Assembly (NCBI GenBank): GCA_025350985.1
Contig: JANXWU010000348.1
Span: forward strand, 1-11,278
Source: Spartobacteria bacterium
GTDB lineage: Bacteria > Verrucomicrobiota > Verrucomicrobiia > Chthoniobacterales > Chthoniobacteraceae
Direction of reading: 5' to 3'
Length of the DNA: 11,278 nucleotides
Positions 1 through 7,266 of the stretch are shown piece after piece. Position numbers and translations under genes: made by a program. Below the pieces are notes generated by a model, which worked only from the letters and a program-made list of their open reading frames with translations, was not told the origin of the DNA and searched no databases. How positions within the stretch are numbered: the first letter of the stretch is position 1; the number at the start of each line of letters is the position of its first letter.

Positions 1-20
1 GATGAACCGGTCGATCCAGC

Positions 21-60
21 GGAATTTTGAAATTCCAAGCGCGATTTTTAAATCACGCTT
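21..60. repeat. Two adjacent short inverted repeats, possible terminator of an upstream gene
   Basis: The first is a perfect 7-bp inverted repeat (GGAATTT 21-27, AAATTCC 30-36, 2-nt spacer). It is followed at once by an 11-bp inverted repeat with one mismatch (37-47 against 50-60, 2-nt spacer). Both lie in AT-rich sequence upstream of the first gene. An open frame runs through here from base 2, but its residues look like translated non-coding DNA, so I treat the stretch as intergenic. There is no clean U-tract, so a role as a terminator for a gene left of the window is only a guess. Confidence 0.35.
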
Positions 61-80
61 CAGAAGAACAGCCGAAGTTA

Positions 81-117
81 GAGGTTCTTCACTCCGCTGC
101 GCTGCGTTCAGAATGAC
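81..117 (-). repeat. Probable interspersed GTCATTC-type repeat
   Basis: Read on the minus strand, this begins GTCATTCTGAACGCAGCGCA and continues through a GC-rich middle to GAAGAACCTC. From memory, elements starting GTCATTC and ending GAAGAA-CTC are scattered through intergenic regions of several bacterial phyla. The internal CGCAGCG/CGCTGCG character fits a small structured repeat. Only one copy is in this window, so repeat status rests on recognition rather than on copies seen here. The element contains the ATG at 113, one of the possible starts of the next gene. Confidence 0.45.
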
Positions 118-1315
118 ATTTATTTTTTTGGGCGCGCTGCCGCGCGGATTGCGAAGTTGCTTCGTTCCTTTGCGCAGCAAATTGCTCCTCTCAATCCTAT
201 CGCTCCTTTTTTTCATGTTCGTTTCAAATGCAAACGAGCCGCGCGTGACGTGGCTTCACACGCCGGACGGCGGCCTCCAGCCGCGCGCCGCAGTCGATGC
301 GCGCGGCATCCTGCATTTGGTGTATTTCAAAGGGGACCCGAAGGCGGGCGATCTATTCTACGTCCGCGCGCCCGCGAGCGCGGAACCGCGATGGTCGCAG
401 CCGGTTCGCGTGAACAGCACGCCGGGCGCGGCCATGGCGATCGGGACGATTCGCGGCGCACAGATCGCGCTCGGGAAAAACGACCGCGTTCACGTCGCGT
501 GGAATGGTTCGGGCAACGCCCCCAAATTCGCCGGCAGCGCGCCGATGTTTTACACGCGGCTCAACGACGCGGGCACTGCTTTCGAGCCGGAGCGCAACGT
601 GATCACCTGGGCGGGCGGACTCGACGGCGGCGGCTCCATCGCGGCGGATCGCGCGGGCAATGTCTTCGTCGTGTGGCACGCGCAGGCCGGCGCGAAAGAC
701 GAAACGGGCCGCGCGGTGTTTGCCGCAAAATCGCGCGACGACGGCGCGACCTTTTCGCGCGAAGAAAAAATCAGCGCATCGCCAACGGGCGCTTGCGGAT
801 GTTGCGGACTCAGCGCGATCACCGATGGCGCAGGCAGCGTGTTCGTGCTTTATCGCGCGGCGGTGAACCAGACCAGCCGCGACACCACGCTGCTCGCCTT
901 CACCGATCATGGCCCGACCTTGACCTCGGCCGTCGTGGGGCCGTGGGAAATCAACATGTGCCCGATGAGCAGCCATTCGTTCGCCGCCTCGGAACGCTCT
1001 GTTTATGCGGCATGGGAGACGGCTGGGCAGATCGTTTTCGGAAAAATCGACGGTGGCAAAATCGCGCGTCCGATCCCCGTCCCCGGCGACGCTCGCCAGC
1101 GCAAACATCCTTCCCTCGCCCTCAACTCGCGCGGCGAAATCCTACTCGCGTGGACGGAAGGCACCGGCTGGAACAAAGGCGGGGCGGCTGCATCTCAAAT
1201 CTTCAGCGCGGATGGGCGCGAACTTTTCGCCGACAAGCGCCCGGACGCAGTCCCGCCGTGGAGTCTGGTTTCCGCATTCGCGTTGCCCGACGGAAACTTC
1301 GCCATCATTTTTTAG
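113..1315 (+). CDS. Secreted sialidase-like (BNR/Asp-box) beta-propeller protein
   Basis: About 400 residues from the ATG at 113. A signal peptide is clear: basic residues (Arg21, Lys23), a hydrophobic run 24-37, then Ser-Asn-Ala before Asn41, a good signal peptidase I site, so the mature protein should be exported. A canonical Asp box S-x-D-x-G-x-T-F lies at 207-214, and spaced V-x-V-A-W / V-F-V-V-W strands resemble sialidase propeller blades. A Cys cluster C228-x-C230-C231 and a later C283 stand out. The start is uncertain: the ATG at 113 sits in a probable repeat, and the TTGs at 149 or 170 would still leave the signal peptide, whereas the ATG at 215 would not. Enzymatic sialidase activity is not established, since no full Arg triad is evident. 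It lies 17 bp before the HPS-like gene, so co-transcription is likely. Confidence 0.75.
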   Translation: MTFIFLGALPRGLRSCFVPLRSKLLLSILSLLFFMFVSNANEPRVTWLHTPDGGLQPRAAVDARGILHLVYFKGDPKAGDLFYVRAPASAEPRWSQPVRVNSTPGAAMAIGTIRGAQIALGKNDRVHVAWNGSGNAPKFAGSAPMFYTRLNDAGTAFEPERNVITWAGGLDGGGSIAADRAGNVFVVWHAQAGAKDETGRAVFAAKSRDDGATFSREEKISASPTGACGCCGLSAITDGAGSVFVLYRAAVNQTSRDTTLLAFTDHGPTLTSAVVGPWEINMCPMSSHSFAASERSVYAAWETAGQIVFGKIDGGKIARPIPVPGDARQRKHPSLALNSRGEILLAWTEGTGWNKGGAAASQIFSADGRELFADKRPDAVPPWSLVSAFALPDGNFAIIF

Positions 1316-1332
1316 GCGGCTTCTTTTTCAAA

Positions 1333-2052
1333 ATGAAAACGATCGTCCAAATCTCCCTCGACGTGACGAACATCCCGGAGGCACTCGACACCGCGCGGAT
1401 GGCGTTGCGCGCGGGTGTGGACTGGCTCGAAGCGGGCACGCCGCTCATCATCGCCGAGGGGATGAATGGCGTGCGTGCGTTGCGCGCGGAGTTTCCCAAA
1501 GTGCCGATCGTCGCCGACCTGAAAACGATGGACGGCGGCTGGCTCGAAGCGGAGTTGATGGCCAAGGCGGGCGCGACGCATGTGGTCGTGATGGAGCGGG
1601 CGCACGAGGAGACGATTCGCGTCGTCGTGAAAGCCGGGCGTGATCTCGGCATCGGCGTGATGGGCGATAATCTCGGCGCGCCGGACATGATCGCGGCGGC
1701 GCGACGGCTCGAGGATCTCGGCTGCGATTTTGTGATCCATCACATCGGCTACGACGAACGCCGGGGCATCGCAGCGCGCGGCGAACGCGCGCCCAATCCG
1801 CTCGATCAGCTCGCGGAAATCGTGGCCGCCGTGCGCGTGCCGGTGCAGGCGGTGGGCGGCTTGACGATCGAGCAGGCAGTCCGCACGCCGGAGTTCGGAG
1901 CGCCGCTGGTCGTGCTGGGCGCGCCGTTGACGATTGACGCGGACGCTTTCAAAACGGCGGGCGGCGACCTCGAAAGCAAGTTGCGTTTGATTTGCGAAAA
2001 GGTTCACGCTTACGGCGAAGTCGGGCCGCGGGAAAAATTGAAACAAGACTAA
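1333..2052 (+). CDS. Hexulose-6-phosphate synthase / 3-keto-L-gulonate-6-phosphate decarboxylase family protein
   Basis: A 239-residue (beta/alpha)8 protein of the orotidine-5'-phosphate decarboxylase superfamily. Visible family landmarks are Asp10 on strand 1, Glu33 in LEAGTPLI, and the signature D62-L-K64-T-M-D67, which supplies the phosphate-sugar/Mg-site acids and the lysine. Further on are H136-H137 followed by GYDE, and the VGG phosphate-binding turn near 174-176. The DLKTMD form is closer to hexulose-6-phosphate synthase than to UlaD (DAKIAD), but the family also contains 3-keto-L-gulonate-6-P decarboxylases. No 6-phospho-3-hexuloisomerase is present, so a formaldehyde-fixing role is not supported by context. 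It sits between a secreted protein gene and two dehydrogenase genes, suggesting sugar-acid or polyol catabolism. No strong Shine-Dalgarno is visible; the ATG at 1333 begins exactly at the first strand (MKTIVQISLD). Confidence 0.85.
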   Translation: MKTIVQISLDVTNIPEALDTARMALRAGVDWLEAGTPLIIAEGMNGVRALRAEFPKVPIVADLKTMDGGWLEAELMAKAGATHVVVMERAHEETIRVVVKAGRDLGIGVMGDNLGAPDMIAAARRLEDLGCDFVIHHIGYDERRGIAARGERAPNPLDQLAEIVAAVRVPVQAVGGLTIEQAVRTPEFGAPLVVLGAPLTIDADAFKTAGGDLESKLRLICEKVHAYGEVGPREKLKQD

Positions 2053-2055
2053 CCC

Positions 2056-3102
2056 ATGACCAAAACCACACCCGGCGTCGTCAATTTCGCCGCCGCACCC
2101 CACTCGGTCGATCTTCGCGATGTCCCCGTTCCGGAAATCGGCGACACCGATGTGCTGCTCGACGTGCAGGGCGTAGGCGTCTGCGGCAGCGACCTTCATC
2201 AATTCCACGGCACGCACAGTTGGAAGGTGAATTATCCCGTTGTGCTCGGCCACGAATTCGCGGGCGTGATTGTGCAGGCTGGAAAAAATGTGCGCGGCTT
2301 TCGCGAAGGCGAGCGCGTGGTGAGCGAGACAGCGGCGGTGATCGATCCGAACTCGCCCTTCACGCGCGCCGGCCAGTACAACCTCGACCCGAACCGGCTC
2401 GGTTTCGGCTACGGCGTGAACGGCGCGATGACGAAATTCGTGCGCGTGCCCGAGCGCTGCCTGCACCGATTGCCGGACACTTTGAGTTTTGAAAAAGCCG
2501 CGCTCACCGAGCCGTGCTGCGTCGCGTACAATGCCGTCGTCGAGCACGCCCGCATCAAGCCCGGCGACAGCGCGGTGGTCATTGGACCGGGTCCGATTGG
2601 GCTGCTGTGCGCGATCATGGCGAAGCTGTGCGGCGCAAATCCGTTGATCGTCGTCGGCGTGCCTTCGGACAAAAAGCGCCTTGAAGTTGCGAAGCAAATC
2701 GGCGCGACGCACACGCTCGGCGTGGACGGTGAGGACGTGTCTGCTTTGGTAAAAAGTCTCGGTGACGGCTACGGCGTCGATGTGGTGATCGATGCGGCGG
2801 GCGTGAGTGCGACGTTGAAATTGTCGATGGAACTCGTGCGCCCCGGCGGCCAGATTTCCAAAGTCGGATGGGGGCCGCAGCCGTGCAATTTTTCGCTCGA
2901 TCCGCTCGTCGGAAAAGCGGTGACGCTCCAAGGCAGTTTCTCGCACAACTGGCCGATGTGGGAAAAGGTCATCGTGATGCTCGCGAGCGGACAGATCGAT
3001 CTCGCGCCGGTGCTGAACCGCGTCGCACCGCTCGCGGAGTGGCGTGATTGCTTCGACGCGATGCAACGCGCGGAAATCGTCAAGGCGGTGCTCGTGCCGT
3101 GA
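2056..3102 (+). CDS. Zinc-type medium-chain dehydrogenase (sorbitol/threonine dehydrogenase-like) lacking structural-zinc cysteines
   Basis: A 348-residue MDR-superfamily NAD(P)-dependent dehydrogenase. The GroES-like catalytic domain keeps the catalytic zinc ligands: Cys43 in GVCGSD, His66-Glu67 in GHEFAG, and Glu152 in TEP. The Rossmann domain shows GPGPIG (177-182). The lobe that normally binds a structural zinc through C-x2-C-x2-C-x7-C is present with the same spacing, but the ligands are Asp97, Ser100, Thr103 and Asp111. Loss of the structural zinc is known in some sorbitol dehydrogenases, so an active enzyme remains plausible. The likely reaction is oxidation of a secondary alcohol of a polyol or sugar derivative; the substrate is unknown. 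It starts 3 bp after the HPS-like stop and ends 13 bp before the SDR gene, so all are probably one transcript. Confidence 0.88.
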   Translation: MTKTTPGVVNFAAAPHSVDLRDVPVPEIGDTDVLLDVQGVGVCGSDLHQFHGTHSWKVNYPVVLGHEFAGVIVQAGKNVRGFREGERVVSETAAVIDPNSPFTRAGQYNLDPNRLGFGYGVNGAMTKFVRVPERCLHRLPDTLSFEKAALTEPCCVAYNAVVEHARIKPGDSAVVIGPGPIGLLCAIMAKLCGANPLIVVGVPSDKKRLEVAKQIGATHTLGVDGEDVSALVKSLGDGYGVDVVIDAAGVSATLKLSMELVRPGGQISKVGWGPQPCNFSLDPLVGKAVTLQGSFSHNWPMWEKVIVMLASGQIDLAPVLNRVAPLAEWRDCFDAMQRAEIVKAVLVP

Positions 3103-3115
3103 ATGGAAAACTGCG

Positions 3116-3904
3116 ATGCAACTGAAAAACAAAATCGCGTTGGTCACGGGTTCGGCTTCAGGCATCGGCGAGGCGATAGCGCGGCGGCTTGCCACTGAGG
3201 GTGCGCGCGTGATGATCCACGGTTTGCAGCAGGAAGACGGCGAGCGCGTCGCCAAAGAAATCCGTGACGCCGGTGGCGAGGCGGACTTTTTTTTCGCCCA
3301 ACTCGAAGACGTGGCGGCGTGTGAATCGCTGATGGACGCGACGGTCGCTCGATTCGGTGGCATCGACATTTTGGTCAACAACGCGGGCGCGGTCATCCGC
3401 AGCAATCTGGAAACCACGGACTGCGCGACCTTCGATCGCGCCCTGGCGATTAACGCGCGCGCGCCGCTGTTCCTCATTCGCGCGGCGATGCCGCACTTCC
3501 GCAAAGCTGGCGGCGGACGCGTGCTCAACATCGGCTCGATCAACGCGTACGCGGGCGAAGCGAACCTGCTCGCCTACTCGATCAGCAAGGGCGCGCTGAT
3601 GACGATGACGCGCAATCTCGCCGACGCGCACGCGCACGAAAACGTCCGCATCAACCAGATCAATCCGGGCTGGGTGCTCACGGAAAACGAGCATCGCGGG
3701 CAGATGGCGCAGGGACTGCCCGCCGACTGGCCGCAGCGGCTTTCGCGGCGCGACGCGCCTTCGGGCCGCATCCTCGCGCCGGAGGAGATCGCGCATTTCG
3801 CGCTCGCGTTTGTGAGCGACGCTGCCGGGCCGGTGAGCGGGGCGGTGGTCGAGTGCGAGCAGTTTCCCGTGATCGGACGCAACCCGATCAAGGAAGCGAA
3901 GTAG
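3116..3904 (+). CDS. Short-chain dehydrogenase/reductase (SDR family oxidoreductase)
   Basis: A 262-residue classical SDR. The cofactor motif T-G-S-A-S-G-I-G is at 11-18, NNAG at 88-91, and the catalytic tetrad is complete: Asn114, Ser141, Tyr154 and Lys158 (YSISK). The PG motif after the active site is at 184-185 (INPGWV). The C-terminus departs from the usual V-D-G-G ending and instead reads VVECEQFPVIGRNP, which may shape the substrate pocket. The chosen ATG places the Rossmann motif at the usual distance; an upstream in-frame ATG at 3044 lies inside the preceding gene. As third enzyme of the cluster it probably carries out a second oxidation or reduction on the same carbohydrate intermediate. 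Its last 17 bp overlap the end of the convergent glycosyltransferase gene. Confidence 0.9.
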   Translation: MQLKNKIALVTGSASGIGEAIARRLATEGARVMIHGLQQEDGERVAKEIRDAGGEADFFFAQLEDVAACESLMDATVARFGGIDILVNNAGAVIRSNLETTDCATFDRALAINARAPLFLIRAAMPHFRKAGGGRVLNIGSINAYAGEANLLAYSISKGALMTMTRNLADAHAHENVRINQINPGWVLTENEHRGQMAQGLPADWPQRLSRRDAPSGRILAPEEIAHFALAFVSDAAGPVSGAVVECEQFPVIGRNPIKEAK

Positions 3905-5411
3905 CGCCGGAGGATGTGCGTTCGGCGTGGTAGCCGTAGCCGACGCGGAAGAAAAATGGACGGATGATTTTTCCGTCCCGGCGCAGTGAACCTTCGGAAA
4001 TGGGTCCCATTTTTTCGAGGCGGGCGCGGACAGAATGGTGGGAGAGGTCTTCGCGCTCAAAGCCGACCAGCAGCAGATTTTTTCCCGCCTGAAGTTTCGG
4101 CGGAAACCAGAACTCGTACATCAATCCCTTCCCGCCGAAAAGGTGTCCGCCGACCGCGCGCGTGGCCGCGGTGGACGGGGTGGCGCTGTAAAAAGCGAGC
4201 TCGCTGGCGATGGCATTTTTGTCGGCGCCGTAAAGCAAATATTCCGCGCCCAACTCGGTGCCGAGTTGTTTTTCGATTTCCGAAATCTGCCAGCCCAAGT
4301 CGCGCCAGCCCATCGGCAAAAGTTCCGTGCGTGAACTGTTGGGCACGCCCGGCCAACCGAACGCAAGCTGGTGCAGCATCGCGGCGAAGCCGAGTCCGAG
4401 AATCCCGAAAGTGGGAAGCCACGCGGTGTGAACGAAGCGCTCCAACCACGTCGCGGAAAGTCGTTGAAACCGGGTGATGCCGGCGGCGAGGAGGGGCACC
4501 ACGGCGAGCCAGAGCGGGCCGGTCCAGTTCAATTGCGGACGGTGGCGCAGGCTGAAAATGACGAAGACGGCCAGCGGCACGAGCGCGCACATCTTGAGAA
4601 AAGTCGCGCTGCGAGCCTCGGTGTTTCCTTTCCCAACCAGCGCGACTGTCGCCGCCAAAAAACCGGTCGGGGCGAGCAAAGCCAGGATCGAGCCGAGCAG
4701 GAAATGCACGGAGAAATGCGGCGCGGCGGCGATGCGGCGCGAGCTTTGAAATGCGAACGAAGCCCAGTCGTTCCGGGCATTCCAGACGATGACGGGCGAG
4801 AACAAAATCAGCGCGAGCAGCACGGCGAGCCAGGGCGCGGGATGCCAAAGCCAGCGGCGTGCGCGCTTGTCGGTGAGGACAAAAATCAACGCGCCGAAAG
4901 CCAGCAGAGCCATCGTGTATTTGGAAAGCAGGCCGAGGCCAAAGCTGACGCCGACGCCGAGGAACGCGGAAGTTTTTCCCTCCACCAACGCGCGGTGCAG
5001 AAACCAAAGCGCCGCCGCCCAGCAGGCCACCAGCGGCGCGTCGGGCGTCATCACGAAGCCCGTCACGAAAAAAATCGGGAGCGTTTGCAAGAGCAGCGCG
5101 GCGACGAGCGCGGTCGTCCGGTCGAATAATTTCTGGGTCAGCAGAAAGCAAAACGCCGTGGCCACCCCGCCGCACAGCACGCTGCCGATGCGCACGCCAA
5201 AGGCCGTGTGGCCGAAAACCAGCGTGCCGATTTTGATGAGCCACGCGACCATCGGCGGGTGATCCAGATAGCTGAGCGCGGGATGCTCGGTGTAATCCCA
5301 GTAGTAGGCTTCCTCCGGGAGCAGCTCGACGAAGTTCAAATAAACCAGCCGCAGAACGAGCAGGCAGAGCACTCCGCCGAGGCTCCACCAGCGCAAGGCG
5401 CGCGGGTCCAT
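3888..5411 (-). CDS. Integral-membrane glycosyltransferase of the GT39/ArnT-PMT type
   Basis: About 507 residues from the ATG at 5411, with roughly ten hydrophobic segments in the first 370 residues and a hydrophilic C-terminal domain of about 120. The first periplasmic loop has the family pattern: L-P-E-E-A-Y-Y-W-D (31-39), followed by YLDHPPM (49-54). M-T-P-D-A-P (121-126) is the second conserved loop. Enzymes of this superfamily move a sugar from a polyprenyl-phosphate donor to lipid or protein on the outer face of the membrane; donor and acceptor cannot be told here. A longer frame reaches 5492 but would overlap the guaA end, and the added residues are not membrane-like, so the 5411 start, 32 bp after guaA, is preferred. 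It was probably co-transcribed with guaA. It overlaps the SDR gene tail-to-tail by 17 bp. Confidence 0.82.
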   Translation of the reverse strand: MDPRALRWWSLGGVLCLLVLRLVYLNFVELLPEEAYYWDYTEHPALSYLDHPPMVAWLIKIGTLVFGHTAFGVRIGSVLCGGVATAFCFLLTQKLFDRTTALVAALLLQTLPIFFVTGFVMTPDAPLVACWAAALWFLHRALVEGKTSAFLGVGVSFGLGLLSKYTMALLAFGALIFVLTDKRARRWLWHPAPWLAVLLALILFSPVIVWNARNDWASFAFQSSRRIAAAPHFSVHFLLGSILALLAPTGFLAATVALVGKGNTEARSATFLKMCALVPLAVFVIFSLRHRPQLNWTGPLWLAVVPLLAAGITRFQRLSATWLERFVHTAWLPTFGILGLGFAAMLHQLAFGWPGVPNSSRTELLPMGWRDLGWQISEIEKQLGTELGAEYLLYGADKNAIASELAFYSATPSTAATRAVGGHLFGGKGLMYEFWFPPKLQAGKNLLLVGFEREDLSHHSVRARLEKMGPISEGSLRRDGKIIRPFFFRVGYGYHAERTSSGATSLP

Positions 5412-5926
5412 TGCCCCAGCGACGGCCGACGTTTGGCGGGGAATTATTCCCACTCGATGGTCGCCGGCGGTTTGCTGGAAATGTCGTAACAAACGCGGTT
5501 CACGCCTTTGACTTCATTGATGATCCGCGTCGAAATCGTGGCGAGCAATTCGTACGGCAGGCGCACCCAGTCGGCGGTCATGCCGTCCTGACTTTCGACG
5601 ATGCGGACGGCGATGGTGTCTTCGTACGTGCGTTCGTCACCCATCACGCCGACCGACCGCACAGGCAGCAGCACGGCGAAGGACTGCCACACGCGATAAT
5701 ACCAGTCGCTCGCCTTCATTTCGCTCACGACGATGGCGTCGGCATCGCGCAAAATACGAAGTCGTTCCGGTGTCACCGCACCCAAAATCCGCACGGCCAA
5801 ACCGGGTCCGGGAAAAGGTTGCCGCTGCACGATTTCCTTTGGCAATCCGAGTTGCGCGCCGACTTCGCGGACTTCGTCCTTGAACAACTGCCGCAGCGGT
5901 TCGAGCAGCTTGAATTTCATCCGCTT

Positions 5927-5960
<34 letters not shown>

Positions 5961-6035
5961 AGCGCGGCGGGATTGCCGGAAATCGACACGCTTTCGATCA
6001 CGTCGGGATAGAGCGTGCCTTGGGCGAGCCACCGA

Positions 6036-6070
6036 AATTTTGAATTTTGAGTTTTGAGTTTTGAGTTTTT
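6036..6070. repeat. Five-unit 7-bp tandem repeat (A[A/G]TTTTG) inside guaA
   Basis: Reading the plus strand, five consecutive heptamers AATTTTG, AATTTTG, AGTTTTG, AGTTTTG and AGTTTTT run without interruption. On the coding (minus) strand they give the Lys/Asn/Ser/Gln/Thr-rich stretch [13 protein letters not shown], placed just before the conserved [10 protein letters not shown] of the GMP synthase ATPase domain. Compared with the E. coli protein as I recall it, the loop is about 12 residues longer here. The AT-rich array contrasts strongly with the GC-rich gene around it, so it looks inserted or expanded. Confidence 0.85.
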
Positions 6071-6313
6071 TGCGTGCGTGAGGTCGGCGATGGCGTCCTC
6101 GAAAACGCGGATGAATTCGACGCCGATAATCTTTCGTTTGCGCTCGGGATCGGTCACGCGGCGCAGCTTGGTCAGGAAGCGTTTGGTCGCGTCCACATAC
6201 TTGAGTTTGATGTGAAAATTTTCGCCGAACACGCGCTGCACGATCTCGGCTTCGTTGTGACGCAGCAATCCGTTGTTCACAAAAATGCAGGTGAGCTGGT
6301 CGCCGATGGCTTT

Positions 6314-6320
6314 GTGATCA
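6314..6320 (-). other. Frameshift site in guaA
   Basis: On the minus strand the codons run GCG TTG ATC ACA AAG CC. The expected reading is GCG TTG ATC CAC AAA GCC ATC GGC GAC CAG (ALIHKAIGDQ), so one C is missing next to the GATC. There is no long homopolymer here; the plus-strand context is TTTGTGATCAACG. Insertion of a single G/C beside 6316 would join the two halves of GuaA. Confidence 0.8.
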
Positions 6321-7068
6321 ACGCCGCCGCGACACTCGAATCGACGCCGCCGCTCAAGCCGAGCACGACTTGGTCGCTGCCGACCTGATCGCGGATTTCC
6401 GCGCACGCCTGGTCGATGAACGAGCCCATCGTCCAGTCCATTTTGCCGCCGCAAATCTGGTAAACGAAGTTTGCGATGATCTCCTTCCCGCGAGGTGTGT
6501 GCGCGACTTCGGGATGAACTTGCAAGCCGTAGAATTTTCTGCGCGAATCCTCGATCGCGGCGAAGGGCGAGTTGCCCGTGTGCGCGACGGTTTGAAATCC
6601 GCGCGGCAGTTTGGTGATCTTGTCGCCGTGGCTGCTCCAAACATCGAGCACCTCGGGCAGCCCGCGAAAGAGCGGGCAGTGCCGGCCATCGAGTTTTCGG
6701 CTTTGATTCTCCGCTTTCAAAAAGAGCTGTCCCGCGCCGTACTCGCGCCGCGCGCTGTGTTCGACTCTGCCGCCGAGGTGATAACCCATGAGCTGCATCC
6801 CGTAGCAGATGCCGAGGATGGGCAGGCCCAGTTTGAACAGGCCCGGATCGACCTGCGGTGCGTCCTTTGCGTAAACACTCGCCGGCCCGCCGGAGAGGAT
6901 GATTCCCAGCGCGCCGCGCTTGGCGAGGTCGGCGGCAGGCGTGTCGAATTTCAAGATTTCCGAATACACCTGGCACTCGCGAATGCGACGCGCGATGACC
7001 TGCGTGTATTGCGATCCGAAGTCGAGAATGACGACTTTGGAGGCGCTGGTTGCTTCAATCTGAGCCAT

Positions 7069-7266
7069 GCGCACGATTGTGAAATTCCGGCCCGTTTGGA
7101 AAGGAAAAACTTTGCGAGGAATCGCCTCGCCACGAGGCCGGTGAAGAGCGCCAAAAAGAACTTCGTGCTCGCAAAAAAAATGGCGTTACAATTTCACCCA
7201 ACGCCCAATGGCGGCCCCATTTCTCCCTTTCCGATCCTGAAATATTTTCGTCATTCCGATCAGCCC
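7069..7266. other. Intergenic region between divergent guaA and the TPR-like gene, with a small hairpin
   Basis: This roughly 200-bp stretch must hold the promoters for both divergent units, but I see no convincing -35/-10 pair. It contains a perfect 6-bp hairpin GCCTCG (7124-7129), loop CCA, CGAGGC (7133-7138). A more distant pair CCGGCC (7087-7092) and GGCCGG (7136-7141) could form an alternative stem. An open plus-strand frame spans the region with ATGs at 7180 and 7267; the AT-rich, non-protein-like stretch between them favours 7267 as the start. Confidence 0.4.

Noticed and set aside
353..1108. Long minus-strand open frame opposite the secreted protein gene
   Set aside because: Arg/Ala-rich shadow of a GC-rich gene, with no protein-like pattern; the plus-strand frame has a signal peptide and an Asp box.
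1312..3543. Minus-strand open frame of 743 codons across the operon
   Set aside because: Composition is His/Arg/Asp-rich antisense translation spanning three clearly recognisable plus-strand genes.
4057..5388. Second long minus-strand frame inside the glycosyltransferase
   Set aside because: Arg-rich out-of-frame shadow; the other frame has membrane segments and family motifs.
6370..7179. Plus-strand extension upstream of the TPR-like gene
   Set aside because: It lies opposite the conserved GuaA amidotransferase domain; the residues are antisense translation.
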